Source: Muribaculaceae bacterium (GTDB lineage Bacteria; Bacteroidota; Bacteroidia; Bacteroidales; Muribaculaceae). Taken from it: DNA of 64,000 bases. The notes beneath the pieces are model-generated. The model did not search any database, had not been told where the DNA came from, and worked only from the letters and a program-made list of their open reading frames with translations. Positions 20,301 through 29,781 of the stretch are shown piece after piece. The stretch spans positions 1 to 64,000 of the forward strand of contig JAFLTO010000007.1 in assembly GCA_022510425.1 (NCBI GenBank), read 5' to 3'. The position numbers and the translations under genes were made by a program. The first letter of the stretch is position 1. The number at the start of each line of letters is the position of its first letter.

Positions 20301-20331
20301 AGGTGTGTCGTTGCCCGGCACACCTATTTTT
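20301..20331 (+). terminator. Rho-independent terminator of the second SusC/SusD operon
   Basis: AGGTGTG (20301-20307) and CACACCT (20319-20325) form a 7-bp stem with an 11-nt loop followed by ATTTTTG. Confidence 0.8.
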
Positions 20332-20382
20332 GTTATCCATATTAAAATTATTTAAAATAAGTAATTACTCGGAAAAATTCAC

Positions 20383-20390
20383 TACCTTTG
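20383..20390 (+). promoter_or_regulatory. -7 box of the C10 protease gene
   Basis: TACCTTTG matches TAnnTTTG and lies only 15-27 nt before the candidate ATGs, giving a very short leader. It rules out the longer open frame that begins inside the preceding terminator. No clear -33 TTTG is seen. Confidence 0.6.
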
Positions 20391-20416
20391 GAGTCTTACA
20401 TCAAATGGAACGAAAA

Positions 20417-22984
20417 ATGATTCGAAAACTTTTTTTAGCCCTTCCACTATTTTCAGCAACAATTGTAATGGCTGCTCCTTTAACTCCGGAAGAGGCATTA
20501 AATCGCGTACTTAACGATGGGTTGGTTAATGGCACCCGTGGTTTTAACCATGCAGACCCTATAATGACAAAAATAACAAAGGCCGGTATCCCGTCTTTAT
20601 ATGTATTTCAAGAAAACGATCAGCCGGGGTTTATGGTAGTGAGCGCTGACGATATCACCACTCCTCTTTTAGGTTATTCAGATTGGAATTCTTTGGATGT
20701 GAATAATCTGCCTCCCGCTTTGGAATACTGGCTCGACCAATACTCAGCCCAGATTGATTATATGAGGGAAAATCCTTCCTTGTTTGCCTCAGATGGTCAA
20801 ACCGGAGTGAAATTACCTGATTGGGCACCTATTCAGCCTTTAGTAAAGACTACATGGAACCAGAGCGCCCCATATTACAATCTTTGTCCCGTTTATAACG
20901 GAGCGAATTGTAATACAGGCTGTGTGGCCACTTCCATGTCGCAGGTGATGAAGTATTTCAATTATCCCGCTAAAGGACAAGGTGAGGTCAAATATACTTG
21001 TTCCTCCATCAACAGGGTTCTTACTCTTGATCTGTCAACCTTGACTTTTGATTGGAACAATATGCTCAACAGCTATAGCAAAGGAAATTACACCGATGCA
21101 CAGGCTGAAGCTGTGGCTACTCTCATGATGGCTGCCGGCTATGCAACAGAAATGCAATATTCCACAGGCACATCAGGTACACAAAGTGGTAAAATTTTAT
21201 CTGCTTTGGTAAATAATTTCAATTACGATTTAGGTATGAGATATCTCAAGCGTGAGAATTTCACATATACCGAATGGGCCACTTTGATATATAACAATTT
21301 GCAAAGCACAGGTCCGGTCATTTATGACGGCACCTCTTTTAATCCCGACGGAACTTCATCAATAGGTCACTCTTTCGTATGCGACGGTTATCAAGGCGAC
21401 GGTTATTTCCATTTCAATTGGGGATGGGGCGGCTCAAGCGACGGTTATTTCCTTCTTGATGCACTTAATCCTCCTGCATTGGGTATTGGCGGCGGTTCCG
21501 GTGGTTTTAATTATGCACAGGATATCATTTGGGGTATTCAACCTGCCAAGAGCGGTACAAATCCTACTGCTCAAAAAGAAGTAGTGATTTATGGTAATGT
21601 TCAAGGCCTCACCACTTCCAACCAGCTGAGAATAGGTCTTGAAGGGCCAAGTCCTTGCGGTTGGGCTTTCATCGGCTATGAGAAGATTGTTGTGGATTTA
21701 GGCGCATCTTTCGTTCCGGTCAACAATCCTAATGCAACGCCAATATATGTAGCATCTTCAAATGTAACATACAATATTAACATGGATTTGGAGCCCGGAG
21801 AATATATGCCGCCTACAACAAACGGTGTGAATCTACGGCCCACCTTCCCATTTAAAGACCTGGCTACCCAGTTGCAGAAAAACGTTAAATATAAAGTAAC
21901 CAATGTTTATAAAAACGTTGAAGGAGGTAATTGGACTGAAGTAGGTGTTGATGTTGGAAGTTATAACTATTTCTACCTCACTGTCACCGGTGACGGTACA
22001 GCTCAAGCCGATTATCAGATCGAAAGTTTCCAGCCCATGCAATTCACATGTTCGAATTTAAGTCTGGATTCCGATCTTTATAATGGCATTGCTGTTGAGG
22101 TGAGTGCTACAATAGTCAACAATAATGACACTGAATTGACAAGGGGCTTGTGTCTGGCATTGTTAGACGACAAAGAAAATATCCGATTCTTGGGTGGTTG
22201 CACTCAATTGAGTCTTGCAGCAGGTGAAACTTATTCCACTGAATGGGTTTCCACACTTTATAACCAAACTAATTCAAGTGTCACCTCATCAACAGTATTC
22301 TATCCCGGTTTGTATGATCCCACCACAAATACTGTATATTATCTCTCGGATCAGCCTGTCACTATGCAACCTAACCCGGGAACACCTTCTTATAGCGTGA
22401 AGTTAGAAATTGATAATGCAGAAAAGGTAAACAGGGTTTACCAAGTTAAGGATGCTGCGAATTTCGACGTGACAACTACAATTACAGTGACAAGAAACAT
22501 TTTCTCTGTTCCCACACAGCTTTGGGTGGCTTATCAGTCAGGTGGATATTATTATCCGATCCTCACTTATCCTTATCAACAGATTATTGTCAGCAAGGGT
22601 GAGACAGCTACTATTCAAACCAATATCAACTTCCCTACTGCTGAGGTTGGAAGTGAGTATGTTCTGGTATACTATGATGTGAATACTAAAACAGCCAAGG
22701 CTGCTGAAAAATTCGTGGCCTTAGGTGATTCAGGTGTCGACGAATTGAATGTCGATAAGGCTGATATCTATTTCTATCATGATAAAGGTTCTAAATCACT
22801 GTATGCATTCGGCGATGTAACCAATATCGAGGTGTATGCACTCAACGGTATGAAACTCTCTTCTGAAGTTTCTCGATCCGGTGATAGAGTTGCTATCGAC
22901 CTTTCAAGTCTTGGTAAAGGTATAGTGATTGTTAAGGCTACAGATTCGAAGGGTAAAGTCTTAAGCCAGAAATTAGCGTTATAA
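20417..22984 (+). CDS. C10-family (streptopain/SpeB-like) secreted cysteine protease with T9SS-type tail
   Basis: Papain-like protease of the SpeB/interpain group, 855 residues from ATG 20417 (20405 is also possible). MIRKLFLALPLFSATIVMAA is a signal peptide. An inhibitory propeptide (residues about 20-130, with PGFMVVSADDITTPLLGYS) precedes the catalytic domain: CNTGCVATSMSQVMKYF with nucleophile Cys169, and SIGHSFVCDGY with His318, followed by YFHFNWGWGGSSDGYF, the Asn/Trp region. The C-terminal 75 residues (DKADIYFYHDKGSKSLYAFG to GKGIVIVKATDSKGKVLSQKLAL) look like a type A T9SS sorting domain, so the protein is probably exported by the system whose porU and porV lie 13 kb away. It has its own promoter and a terminator pair. 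Confidence 0.92.
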   Translation: MIRKLFLALPLFSATIVMAAPLTPEEALNRVLNDGLVNGTRGFNHADPIMTKITKAGIPSLYVFQENDQPGFMVVSADDITTPLLGYSDWNSLDVNNLPPALEYWLDQYSAQIDYMRENPSLFASDGQTGVKLPDWAPIQPLVKTTWNQSAPYYNLCPVYNGANCNTGCVATSMSQVMKYFNYPAKGQGEVKYTCSSINRVLTLDLSTLTFDWNNMLNSYSKGNYTDAQAEAVATLMMAAGYATEMQYSTGTSGTQSGKILSALVNNFNYDLGMRYLKRENFTYTEWATLIYNNLQSTGPVIYDGTSFNPDGTSSIGHSFVCDGYQGDGYFHFNWGWGGSSDGYFLLDALNPPALGIGGGSGGFNYAQDIIWGIQPAKSGTNPTAQKEVVIYGNVQGLTTSNQLRIGLEGPSPCGWAFIGYEKIVVDLGASFVPVNNPNATPIYVASSNVTYNINMDLEPGEYMPPTTNGVNLRPTFPFKDLATQLQKNVKYKVTNVYKNVEGGNWTEVGVDVGSYNYFYLTVTGDGTAQADYQIESFQPMQFTCSNLSLDSDLYNGIAVEVSATIVNNNDTELTRGLCLALLDDKENIRFLGGCTQLSLAAGETYSTEWVSTLYNQTNSSVTSSTVFYPGLYDPTTNTVYYLSDQPVTMQPNPGTPSYSVKLEIDNAEKVNRVYQVKDAANFDVTTTITVTRNIFSVPTQLWVAYQSGGYYYPILTYPYQQIIVSKGETATIQTNINFPTAEVGSEYVLVYYDVNTKTAKAAEKFVALGDSGVDELNVDKADIYFYHDKGSKSLYAFGDVTNIEVYALNGMKLSSEVSRSGDRVAIDLSSLGKGIVIVKATDSKGKVLSQKLAL

Positions 22985-22992
22985 ATATATTA

Positions 22993-23016
22993 GTGGCAGG
23001 CACCGATGCCTGCCAC
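22993..23016. other. Perfect 10-bp hairpin downstream of the C10 protease
   Basis: GTGGCAGGCA (22993-23002), loop CCGA and TGCCTGCCAC (23007-23016) form a perfect stem without a T tract. It may be a processing or stabilising 3' structure or part of a tandem terminator. Confidence 0.6.
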
Positions 23017-23024
23017 CCATAAGT

Positions 23025-23053
23025 AAAGCCGCCCAAAAAGGCGGCTTTCTTTA
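23025..23053 (+). terminator. Rho-independent terminator after the C10 protease
   Basis: AAAGCCGCC (23025-23033), loop CAAAAA and GGCGGCTTT (23040-23048) followed by a T-rich tract. Convergent with lpxA, whose 3' end lies 30 nt beyond, so it may also serve the minus strand. Confidence 0.85.
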
Positions 23054-23082
23054 TATCCTTCATCCCTTATCCCTAATCCCCA

Positions 23083-23856
23083 TTAAATCGCAGATCTAAT
23101 AACCCCTCTTCCGGAATTCTCTACAAAATCGATTATCTCTTCACGATATTTACTTTCAGGCAAAGTTTCCCTAATCAGTTTGACTGCATTTGTGACATTG
23201 AGGTCACTCAAATACAACACCCTATAAATTTCGGAAATTGTGTTGATATCTTCCTGACTGAATCCGTTGCGATGAAGTCCTATTGTATTCAAGCCAACAT
23301 AGGATATTGGTTCCCTTGCAGCTTTCACATAAGGAGGAATATCTTTATTCACCAAGGCTCCTCCCTGAAGCATGATATTTCGACCTAAATGACAGAACTG
23401 ATGGATAAGGCTACCTCCACCTATCACTGCGTAATCATCCACTACCACTTCACCGGCCAACTGGCAAGCATTCGACATTATGACCCGGTTGCCTATAACG
23501 CAATCGTGGGCCACGTGGTTGTAGGCCATGATCAGACAGTTTTCCCCCACCACCGTCTTACCTTTCGATGCGGTGCCACGATTCACTGTGACACATTCCC
23601 TCAATGTGGTGCCATCTCCTATAATGGCAACAGTCTTCTCACCTTTAAATTTCAAATCCTGGGGTATGGCGGCAATCACTGCCCCCGGAAATATTTTTAC
23701 CCCGCTGCCGATCCTTGCTCCGGGAAATATAGTTACATTCCCGGCTATCTCACAATTATCGCCAATCTCTACATCATCGTAGATATTGGTGAAATTTCCT
23801 ATCTTGACATTATTGCCGATCTTCGCACCAGCATCGACATGATACATGTTTTCCAT
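23083..23856 (-). CDS. lpxA: Acyl-ACP--UDP-N-acetylglucosamine O-acyltransferase
   Basis: LpxA transfers a 3-hydroxyacyl chain from ACP to UDP-GlcNAc, the first step of lipid A synthesis in the cytosol. The 257 residues contain the left-handed beta-helix of hexapeptide repeats (IGNNVKIGNFTNIYDDVEIGDN and onward), the LpxA signature PQDLKFKGE and TLRECVTVNRGT, the catalytic-His region AYNHVAHDCVIGN, HQFCHLGRNIMLQGGALV, and the C-terminal helical domain with GLNTIGLHRNGFSQEDI. It is the last gene of the lpxD, lpxC-fabZ, lpxA run on the minus strand, separated from lpxC-fabZ by 90 nt that contain AGTTTAAA-type repeats. Confidence 0.97.
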   Translation of the reverse strand: MENMYHVDAGAKIGNNVKIGNFTNIYDDVEIGDNCEIAGNVTIFPGARIGSGVKIFPGAVIAAIPQDLKFKGEKTVAIIGDGTTLRECVTVNRGTASKGKTVVGENCLIMAYNHVAHDCVIGNRVIMSNACQLAGEVVVDDYAVIGGGSLIHQFCHLGRNIMLQGGALVNKDIPPYVKAAREPISYVGLNTIGLHRNGFSQEDINTISEIYRVLYLSDLNVTNAVKLIRETLPESKYREEIIDFVENSGRGVIRSAI

Positions 23857-23946
23857 AATTCTATTTTAAAGTTTAAAGTTTAGAGTTTAAATAAGATTAG
23901 CTTTTATGTATTGACTAACTTTACTCTTTTTACTTTCAACTTTATT
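23857..23946. repeat. Short AAAGTTTA/GAGTTTA repeats between lpxC-fabZ and lpxA
   Basis: Near-identical heptads (TTTAAAG TTTAAAG TTTAGAG TTTAAAT, about 23866-23893) fill part of the gap. A related run (CTCTAAA/CATTTAA) lies at 27060-27095 before mmdA. Confidence 0.55.
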
Positions 23947-25329
23947 TTATTTGTTTTTTATAATCTGTGCCATGAATTCAGCCTCGCAAACAATCTTTTC
24001 ACCCACAAAAGCATATCCTTTCACCATGGCGCATCCTCTACGGATTTCTGTCATGAGGCTTACATTGAGCAGAAGGGTGTTTCCGGGCACAACTTTCTGA
24101 CGGAATTTCACATTGTCTATCTTCAAGAAATATGTGCTGTAGGTTTCCGGATCTTCCAGATAATTAAGCACGAGCACTCCGGCTGCCTGTGCCATGGCCT
24201 CTACTTGCAACACACCAGGCATCACAGGTTCCTGGGGGAAATGCCCCGGGAAAAATGGTTCGTTTACAGTGACGTTCTTCACTGCCACACAATGTTTGCG
24301 GTCTATCTCGATAACTTTGTCGATGAGAAGGAACGGATATCTGTGCGGAAGCAGTTTTTTTATACCATTGATATCTATCACCGGCTCAAGATTCGGATTA
24401 TAAGCAGGGCTTTGAATTTCAGTGTGACGCACAGTCTTGCGGATCATTCGCGTGAACTGATTGTTGATGGTATGCCCGGGACGTACTGCTACTATACGTC
24501 CCTTTATAGGTTTGCCTATAAGAGCGAAGTCGCCAATCACATCCATAAGTTTATGACGTGCCGGCTCATTATCCCATTTGAGCGGTTTAGGATTTATATA
24601 TCCGAGTTCATCCACTTTGATATGAGGCACCCCCATGAAGTCGCAAAGATGATTGATGCTTTCCTGAGAGGCTTTTTGGTCGTAGATCACTATTGCATTG
24701 TCCAAATCTCCGCCTTTTATAAGGCCGGCATTTGCAAGCTGTTCTATTTCCCTTACGAAAACGAATGTGCGCGCACTTGCCACTTCCTGCTTGAATTCAG
24801 CAATATCATCAAGCATGGCAAATTGATTCGGAAGAATCGGAGAATTGTATTCCACCATCACTTCCACACTGAAATGATCGTCTGGATATATGGTGATCAT
24901 TGAGCCGGTTTTCTCATCCTTAAGGCTTAATTTTTCCTTAATGATGTAGAAATCCTTATCGGCATCCTGAGTTTCCAGACCCACTCTTTCCAATTCATCA
25001 ACATATATAATGCTGCTGCCGTCGAGTATCGGCATTTCAGGTCCGTTGAGTTCGATAAGACAATTATCCACTCCGGCGGCATAAAGAGCAGCCAAAGCAT
25101 GTTCAACAGTGCTTATCCTTATATCTTTTTTGCCCAAGACGGTGCCTCGTGTGGTGTCAACCACATTTTCCGCAAGGGCTTCTATCACGGGTTCGCCTTC
25201 AAGATCCATACGTTTGAAACGATAACCATGGTTGGCCGGTGCCGGCTTGAATTCAGCCGTAATTTCCTGTCCTGAATGAAGCCCTTTACCTTTTACAGTG
25301 AAAGGACTCTTGAGCGTTAATTGTTCCAT
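23947..25329 (-). CDS. lpxC-fabZ: Bifunctional UDP-3-O-acyl-GlcNAc deacetylase / 3-hydroxyacyl-ACP dehydratase
   Basis: Natural fusion seen in Bacteroidetes. The N-terminal LpxC part (about 1-305) is the zinc deacetylase committing step of lipid A synthesis: it shows TVEHALAALYAAGVDN with a metal-binding His, KLMDVIGDFALIG with His and Asp ligands, and VRPGHTINNQF. The C-terminal FabZ part (about 315-460) is the hot-dog dehydratase of fatty acid elongation with LLPHRYPFLLIDKV, the catalytic His in FFPGHFPQEPVMPG and the Glu in QVEAMAQAAGVL. Total length of 460 residues fits the fusion. The ATG overlaps the lpxD stop by one base, so the two are coupled. Confidence 0.98.
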   Translation of the reverse strand: MEQLTLKSPFTVKGKGLHSGQEITAEFKPAPANHGYRFKRMDLEGEPVIEALAENVVDTTRGTVLGKKDIRISTVEHALAALYAAGVDNCLIELNGPEMPILDGSSIIYVDELERVGLETQDADKDFYIIKEKLSLKDEKTGSMITIYPDDHFSVEVMVEYNSPILPNQFAMLDDIAEFKQEVASARTFVFVREIEQLANAGLIKGGDLDNAIVIYDQKASQESINHLCDFMGVPHIKVDELGYINPKPLKWDNEPARHKLMDVIGDFALIGKPIKGRIVAVRPGHTINNQFTRMIRKTVRHTEIQSPAYNPNLEPVIDINGIKKLLPHRYPFLLIDKVIEIDRKHCVAVKNVTVNEPFFPGHFPQEPVMPGVLQVEAMAQAAGVLVLNYLEDPETYSTYFLKIDNVKFRQKVVPGNTLLLNVSLMTEIRRGCAMVKGYAFVGEKIVCEAEFMAQIIKNK

Positions 25330-26336
25330 TATTTGTCTTTATGTGTTTGGTGCGCTAAAAATTCAGCGATTCTTTTCATGTTAACTACATTGCGGGCAAA
25401 TTGCTTTACGTCTATGGCAGGGTAACCAATCATACGTTTATTGCTGCCGACATTGGTATGAAATCCTGACTGAGCCCCGAATTCATTATCGCTGCCAATG
25501 GTGATATGACCGGCAAAACCGCATTGACCACCCACCCTGTTGCGATCTCCTATCTGGGTTGACCCGGCCACTCCTACCTGGGCCGCAAATACATTGTCTT
25601 CTCCAACCCTGACGTTATGGGCTATCTGAATAAGATTATCAAGCTTAGTGCCCTTGCCTATGACTGTGTTGCCGAAAGTGGCTCTGTCTATAGTGGTGTT
25701 AGCGCCGATCTCAACATCATCCTCTATGATGACACCTCCCATTTGGGGAATTTTCTCATAATGACCGTCTACGGGTGCAAATCCAAAACCATCGGAACCA
25801 ATAACAGTGCCTGCATGGATAGTGCATCTTGAACCGATCTTACAACCGGCATAGACCTTCACTCCCGGATAGAGTGTTGTGTCATCACCGATAACGCAGC
25901 CATCACCCACATATACTTGGGGATAAATCTTGACATTCTTGCCGATCGACACCTTTTTGCCTAAATAAGAGAATGCTCCCAAATAAATATCTTCGGGAAG
26001 CGATGTATCTTCTCCTACTGAAACGGGATTTTCAATGCCTTTTGGCTGTGGCTGCATGCTGGCAACCATTGTCATGAGTTTGGCCAAACAGGAATAAGGA
26101 TCATCCACTCTTACCAAAGTGGGTTTGATCTCTCCTGAGGCTTCGAAATTTTTGGAGACTAAGAGAACCGAAGCTCCTGTGGTGGAAACGAAATGGGAAT
26201 ATTTTGGATTGGCGATGAACGACAAGTCGCCGGGACCTGCCTCTTCTATTTTTGCAAAATCAGATACCTTCGCGTTCGGATCGCCATCAACCGAGCCGCC
26301 ACATATTGATGCAAGTTCTTTGGCTGTTATCTCCAT
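25329..26336 (-). CDS. lpxD: UDP-3-O-(3-hydroxyacyl)glucosamine N-acyltransferase
   Basis: LpxD adds the second, N-linked hydroxyacyl chain to the LpxC product in lipid A synthesis. The 335 residues from ATG 26336 (a TTG lies one codon upstream) contain the N-terminal uridine-binding domain ([29 protein letters not shown]), the hexapeptide-repeat helix from about 100 ([22 protein letters not shown]) including [16 protein letters not shown], the catalytic-His segment [14 protein letters not shown], and the terminal helix with [13 protein letters not shown]. It is first in the lipid A operon and diverges from mceE across 249 nt. Confidence 0.97.
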   Translation of the reverse strand: MEITAKELASICGGSVDGDPNAKVSDFAKIEEAGPGDLSFIANPKYSHFVSTTGASVLLVSKNFEASGEIKPTLVRVDDPYSCLAKLMTMVASMQPQPKGIENPVSVGEDTSLPEDIYLGAFSYLGKKVSIGKNVKIYPQVYVGDGCVIGDDTTLYPGVKVYAGCKIGSRCTIHAGTVIGSDGFGFAPVDGHYEKIPQMGGVIIEDDVEIGANTTIDRATFGNTVIGKGTKLDNLIQIAHNVRVGEDNVFAAQVGVAGSTQIGDRNRVGGQCGFAGHITIGSDNEFGAQSGFHTNVGSNKRMIGYPAIDVKQFARNVVNMKRIAEFLAHQTHKDK

Positions 26337-26449
26337 CAAGACATATTTTCTGCAAATATCGTAAAATTTTCTTTATTTATTGTAAAAATTAAGGTTTAAA
26401 ACGCTATTTAATCTCCTTGAATATAGATAGAAGATAAGTTCTTGAAAAA

Positions 26450-26485
26450 TTTGCTTTATCCATTGCAAATTATTGATTACTTTTG
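26450..26485 (+). promoter_or_regulatory. Promoter of the methylmalonyl-CoA operon
   Basis: TTTG at 26450-26453 and TACTTTTG at 26478-26485, spacer 24 nt, lie 100 nt before mceE. No matching box was found with confidence for the divergent lpxD. Confidence 0.55.
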
Positions 26486-26585
26486 CAGTTAATTAGGGCA
26501 AAAGGGTTTATAACGACCTCTGCTCAAACCACTATAACAACATTAACAACCATAATACAACATCAACTACTAATTCTCTATAATC

Positions 26586-27017
26586 ATGAAAATTTCTCAT
26601 TTGGAGCACATCGGAATCGCAGTGCCGAATCTTGAAGAGGCTATCAAGTATTACGAAAATGTCCTTGGCCTTAAATGCTATAAACAAGAAGTGGTGGAAG
26701 ACCAAAAGGTAACAACCGCTTTCTTTAAAGTAGGAGACACTAAAATCGAACTTCTTGAAGCCACTTCTCCCGACAGCACAATCGCTAAATTCATTGAGAA
26801 GAACGGTGGAAGAGGCGGAATGCACCACATGGCTTTCGCTGTGGAAGACGGTGTGGATAAAGCTCTTGCTGAATGTGCCGACAAGGGTGTGCAACTCATC
26901 GACAAGGCTCCCCGTAAAGGTGCCGACGGGCTTCAGATTGCATTCCTTCACCCAAAATCCACTCAGGCCGTTCTAACTGAACTTTGCGAAGACCCGGCCA
27001 AATCTTGTGGCTGCTGA
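26586..27017 (+). CDS. mce: Methylmalonyl-CoA epimerase
   Basis: Interconverts (R)- and (S)-methylmalonyl-CoA, linking methylmalonyl-CoA mutase to the decarboxylase in succinate-to-propionate conversion. The 143 residues form the two betaalphabetabetabeta modules of the vicinal-oxygen-chelate fold: SHLEHIGIAVPNLEEAIKYYENVLG with the first metal His, KIELLEATSPDS with a metal Glu, GGMHHMAFAVEDG with the second His, and LQIAFLHPKSTQAVLTEL with the catalytic or metal Glu region. Gene order directly before mmdA supports the call. It ends in a Cys-rich tail SCGC. Confidence 0.96.
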   Translation: MKISHLEHIGIAVPNLEEAIKYYENVLGLKCYKQEVVEDQKVTTAFFKVGDTKIELLEATSPDSTIAKFIEKNGGRGGMHHMAFAVEDGVDKALAECADKGVQLIDKAPRKGADGLQIAFLHPKSTQAVLTELCEDPAKSCGC

Positions 27018-27100
27018 TAAGATAACCGGGTGTATACCCACTCAGTGTCTTTATAATCTTTCAACTCTAAACATTTAACTCTAAACTCTAAACTTTCTAT

Positions 27101-28654
27101 ATGGACGCTTCTCAACAAAAGATAAATGAACTTATCGAAAAGCGTGCGTGTGCTCGTGTAGGTGGTGGTGAAAAAGCTATCGAAAAGCAACATGCAAAGG
27201 GCAAATACACTGCCCGCGAAAGAATCGCTCAGCTCCTTGATGAAGGTAGCTTCGAGGAACTCGACATGTTTGTGACACATCGTTGCACAAATTTCGGTCA
27301 AGATAAAAAACATATCCTTGGCGATGGTGTTGTAACCGGTTTCGGAACTATTGAAGGTCGTCTCGTTTATGTTTTCGCACAAGATTTCACTGTGTTCGGT
27401 GGTTCACTTTCTGAAACTATGGCCCAGAAAATCTGTAAGGTGATGGATATGGCCATGAAGATGGGTGCTCCCGTTATCGGTCTCAACGACTCGGGCGGCG
27501 CACGTATTCAGGAAGGTATCAATGCACTTGCCGGCTATTCAGAAATCTTCCAGCGCAACATCATGGCTTCAGGCGTTATTCCTCAGATTTCTGCTATTCT
27601 TGGTCCTTGTGCAGGTGGTGCCGTTTATAGCCCTGCTCTAACGGACTTCACTATCATGGCTAAAGGAATTTCTTATATGTTCCTCACCGGACCTACAGTT
27701 GTTAAGACTGTGACAGGTGAAGATGTTAGCCAGGAAGAACTCGGCGGTGCTTCCGTTCACTCCTGCAAGAGCGGTGTGACCCACTTTGCAGCTGAAAACG
27801 GTGAGGAAGCTCTCTTCGTGATCCGCAAACTTCTCAGCTTCATTCCTCAGAACAACCTCGAGGAAACTCCACTCGTGAAATGTGATGACCCGATCGATCG
27901 TCTCGAGGATGCGCTCAATGATATCATTCCGGAAAGTGCTAAACAAAGCTATGATATGTATGATGTGATAGGTGCTATTGTGGATAATGGTGAATTCCTT
28001 GAAGTGCACCGTGATTTCGCACGTAATATCATTATCGGCTTCGCTCGTTTCAACGGCCAGAGCGTGGGTATCGTGGCTAACCAACCAAAAGTTCTTGCCG
28101 GAGTTCTTGACTCCAATGCATCTCGCAAGGCTGCCCGTTTCGTACGTTTCTGCGACGCTTTCAACATTCCGTTGGTTACTTTGGTTGATGTGCCGGGATT
28201 CCTTCCGGGCACAGGTCAGGAATATAACGGTGTTATCCTTCATGGAGCAAAACTCCTCTATGCTTATGGTGAGGCTACAGTTCCCAAGGTTACTGTCACC
28301 CTTCGTAAGAGTTATGGTGGCGCCCACATCGTGATGAGCTGTAAGCAACTTCGCGGCGACATCAACTATGCATGGCCAACATCCGAAATCGCTGTAATGG
28401 GTGCTGAAGGTGCTGTGGGAGTGCTCTATGCCAAGGAAATGAAGGAAGCTGAAGATCCTGCAAAGATAAGAGCTGAGAAAGAAGAAGAATATCGCAAATT
28501 GTTTGCGAATCCTTATCAGGCTGCCAAATATGGCTATATCGATGATGTCATCGAACCGAGAAACACTCGTTTCCGCATCATCCGCGCCCTTCAGATGCTT
28601 GCCACCAAGAAGCTCTCGAATCCTCCTAAAAAACACGGTAACATTCCATTATAA
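27101..28654 (+). CDS. mmdA: Methylmalonyl-CoA decarboxylase carboxyltransferase (alpha) subunit
   Basis: Biotin-dependent carboxyltransferase that moves the carboxyl group from methylmalonyl-CoA to the biotin carrier, producing propionyl-CoA. The 517 residues comprise two crotonase-like carboxyltransferase halves with the oxyanion-hole blocks [20 protein letters not shown] and [16 protein letters not shown] in the N half, and [18 protein letters not shown] and [14 protein letters not shown] in the C half. It could equally be named a propionyl-CoA carboxylase beta chain, but the oadG, biotin-carrier and sodium-pump subunits that follow identify the decarboxylase complex. It follows mce after 83 nt. 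Confidence 0.93.
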   Translation: MDASQQKINELIEKRACARVGGGEKAIEKQHAKGKYTARERIAQLLDEGSFEELDMFVTHRCTNFGQDKKHILGDGVVTGFGTIEGRLVYVFAQDFTVFGGSLSETMAQKICKVMDMAMKMGAPVIGLNDSGGARIQEGINALAGYSEIFQRNIMASGVIPQISAILGPCAGGAVYSPALTDFTIMAKGISYMFLTGPTVVKTVTGEDVSQEELGGASVHSCKSGVTHFAAENGEEALFVIRKLLSFIPQNNLEETPLVKCDDPIDRLEDALNDIIPESAKQSYDMYDVIGAIVDNGEFLEVHRDFARNIIIGFARFNGQSVGIVANQPKVLAGVLDSNASRKAARFVRFCDAFNIPLVTLVDVPGFLPGTGQEYNGVILHGAKLLYAYGEATVPKVTVTLRKSYGGAHIVMSCKQLRGDINYAWPTSEIAVMGAEGAVGVLYAKEMKEAEDPAKIRAEKEEEYRKLFANPYQAAKYGYIDDVIEPRNTRFRIIRALQMLATKKLSNPPKKHGNIPL

Positions 28655-28682
28655 TCAAATGCACCCTACAATCAAAAACAAA

Positions 28683-29339
28683 ATGAGAAAAGGGTTTTTA
28701 AGAATAATAAGTATAGGCTTGATAGCTGTGGCTCCTGTGGGAGCCGCAGCCTTTGCCCAAATCCCGCAGCCGGCTCAAGAGGTGATCGAGGTGGTGGAAG
28801 CTCCAGTAAATGCCGATGCACAGGTTAAGGAAGACCATACTCCTTTGGCATTACAGGAACCGGATGTTTTCACTTCCGATTATGGCGAGAGCAAAATCGC
28901 CAAAAAGATGACCCAGGCTGAAAAGAACCGAAACGCTGCTGAAAATGATGGTTGGGGTGGTGCCATCACAATCATCGCTATGTGTATAGTGATATCAGCT
29001 CTTGTGGTGCTTTCAATACTATTCTTCGTCTTCGGTAAGATTTCTGAAGCTCTAATAACCAAAAGGAAGAAGAAAGCTAAGGCAGCAGCTGATCATCCCG
29101 AAAACGAAGAACACCTTGAACTTTCCTCGGGTGAGGTGATTGCTGCTATTTCAATTGCTTTGACAGAATACTTCGGCAATCCTCATGATATTGAAGATAC
29201 CCATCTCACGATCAGAAAACTCCAGAAAGTTTATTCCCCCTGGAATTCTAAAATCTATAATCTTCGTCAGAATCAAGACCATAAGAGAAACCCTTCAACA
29301 GAAATAAATTTCCATGAGTCAAAAAGAATACAAATATAA
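28683..29339 (+). CDS. OadG-family sodium-pump decarboxylase gamma/delta subunit
   Basis: Membrane anchor that holds the carboxyltransferase and sodium-pump subunits together. Start is uncertain: ATG 28683 gives 218 residues beginning with a signal-like MRKGFLRIISIGLIAVAPVG, while ATG 28659 adds 8 residues and lies only 5 nt after the mmdA stop. A hydrophobic helix (AITIIAMCIVISALVVLSILFFVFG, about residues 96-120) is followed by a Lys-rich stretch and a cytosolic tail with AAISIALTEYFGN and YSPWNSKIYNLRQ, a tail seen in Bacteroidetes OadG proteins. The predicted N-terminal signal is unusual for short OadG proteins. The 3' end overlaps the biotin carrier by 26 nt. Confidence 0.85.
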   Translation: MRKGFLRIISIGLIAVAPVGAAAFAQIPQPAQEVIEVVEAPVNADAQVKEDHTPLALQEPDVFTSDYGESKIAKKMTQAEKNRNAAENDGWGGAITIIAMCIVISALVVLSILFFVFGKISEALITKRKKKAKAAADHPENEEHLELSSGEVIAAISIALTEYFGNPHDIEDTHLTIRKLQKVYSPWNSKIYNLRQNQDHKRNPSTEINFHESKRIQI

Positions 29340-29763
29340 GATCAACGGCACCAAATTCAATGTCATAGTAGACGACCCTGAGGGTAATACTGTCCATGTG
29401 GAAGTCAACGGGGTGCCCTACACTGTGGAATTCGATAAAACTCCGGGAGAGAAACCGGTGATCAAACCTCCTACAAGAAAGAAGCCGGAGGTGCCTAAAT
29501 TGGAATCAGAGCATAAAGCCGAAGTGAAGCAGCAAGTGGCTTCAGCAAATGGTTATAAGGTGAAAGCTCCGCTTCCGGGCACTATCATGAGCATTCCTGT
29601 AAAAGTGGGCGACACAGTTGCTGCAGGTGCTACTGTATGTGTGCTTGAAGCAATGAAAATGGAAAACGATATCCATACCCCAAAAGGTGGCGTAGTGAAA
29701 CAAATTTTAGTAAATGTAGGTGATGCCGTGCCTCAGGACGGCGACATAATGGTTCTTGATTAA
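29314..29763 (+). CDS. mmdC: Biotin carboxyl carrier subunit of methylmalonyl-CoA decarboxylase
   Basis: Carries the carboxyl group on biotin from the MmdA active site to the membrane pump. The 149 residues have an N-terminal region (EYKYKINGTKFNVIVDD), a Pro/Lys-rich flexible linker at about 48-75 (PPTRKKPEVPKLESE), and a biotinyl domain with the EAMKMEND motif; Lys115 is the biotinylation site. The start codon lies inside the 3' end of the OadG gene in another frame, implying coupled translation. Confidence 0.96.
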   Translation: MSQKEYKYKINGTKFNVIVDDPEGNTVHVEVNGVPYTVEFDKTPGEKPVIKPPTRKKPEVPKLESEHKAEVKQQVASANGYKVKAPLPGTIMSIPVKVGDTVAAGATVCVLEAMKMENDIHTPKGGVVKQILVNVGDAVPQDGDIMVLD

Positions 29764-29781
29764 TAACGGCCTCTTAATATT

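Noticed and set aside
23911..24903. Plus-strand open frame of 330 codons
   Set aside because: Antisense shadow of lpxC-fabZ with His/Cys-rich nonsense composition.
27638..28636. Minus-strand open frame of 332 codons
   Set aside because: Antisense shadow of mmdA, whose motifs are unambiguous.
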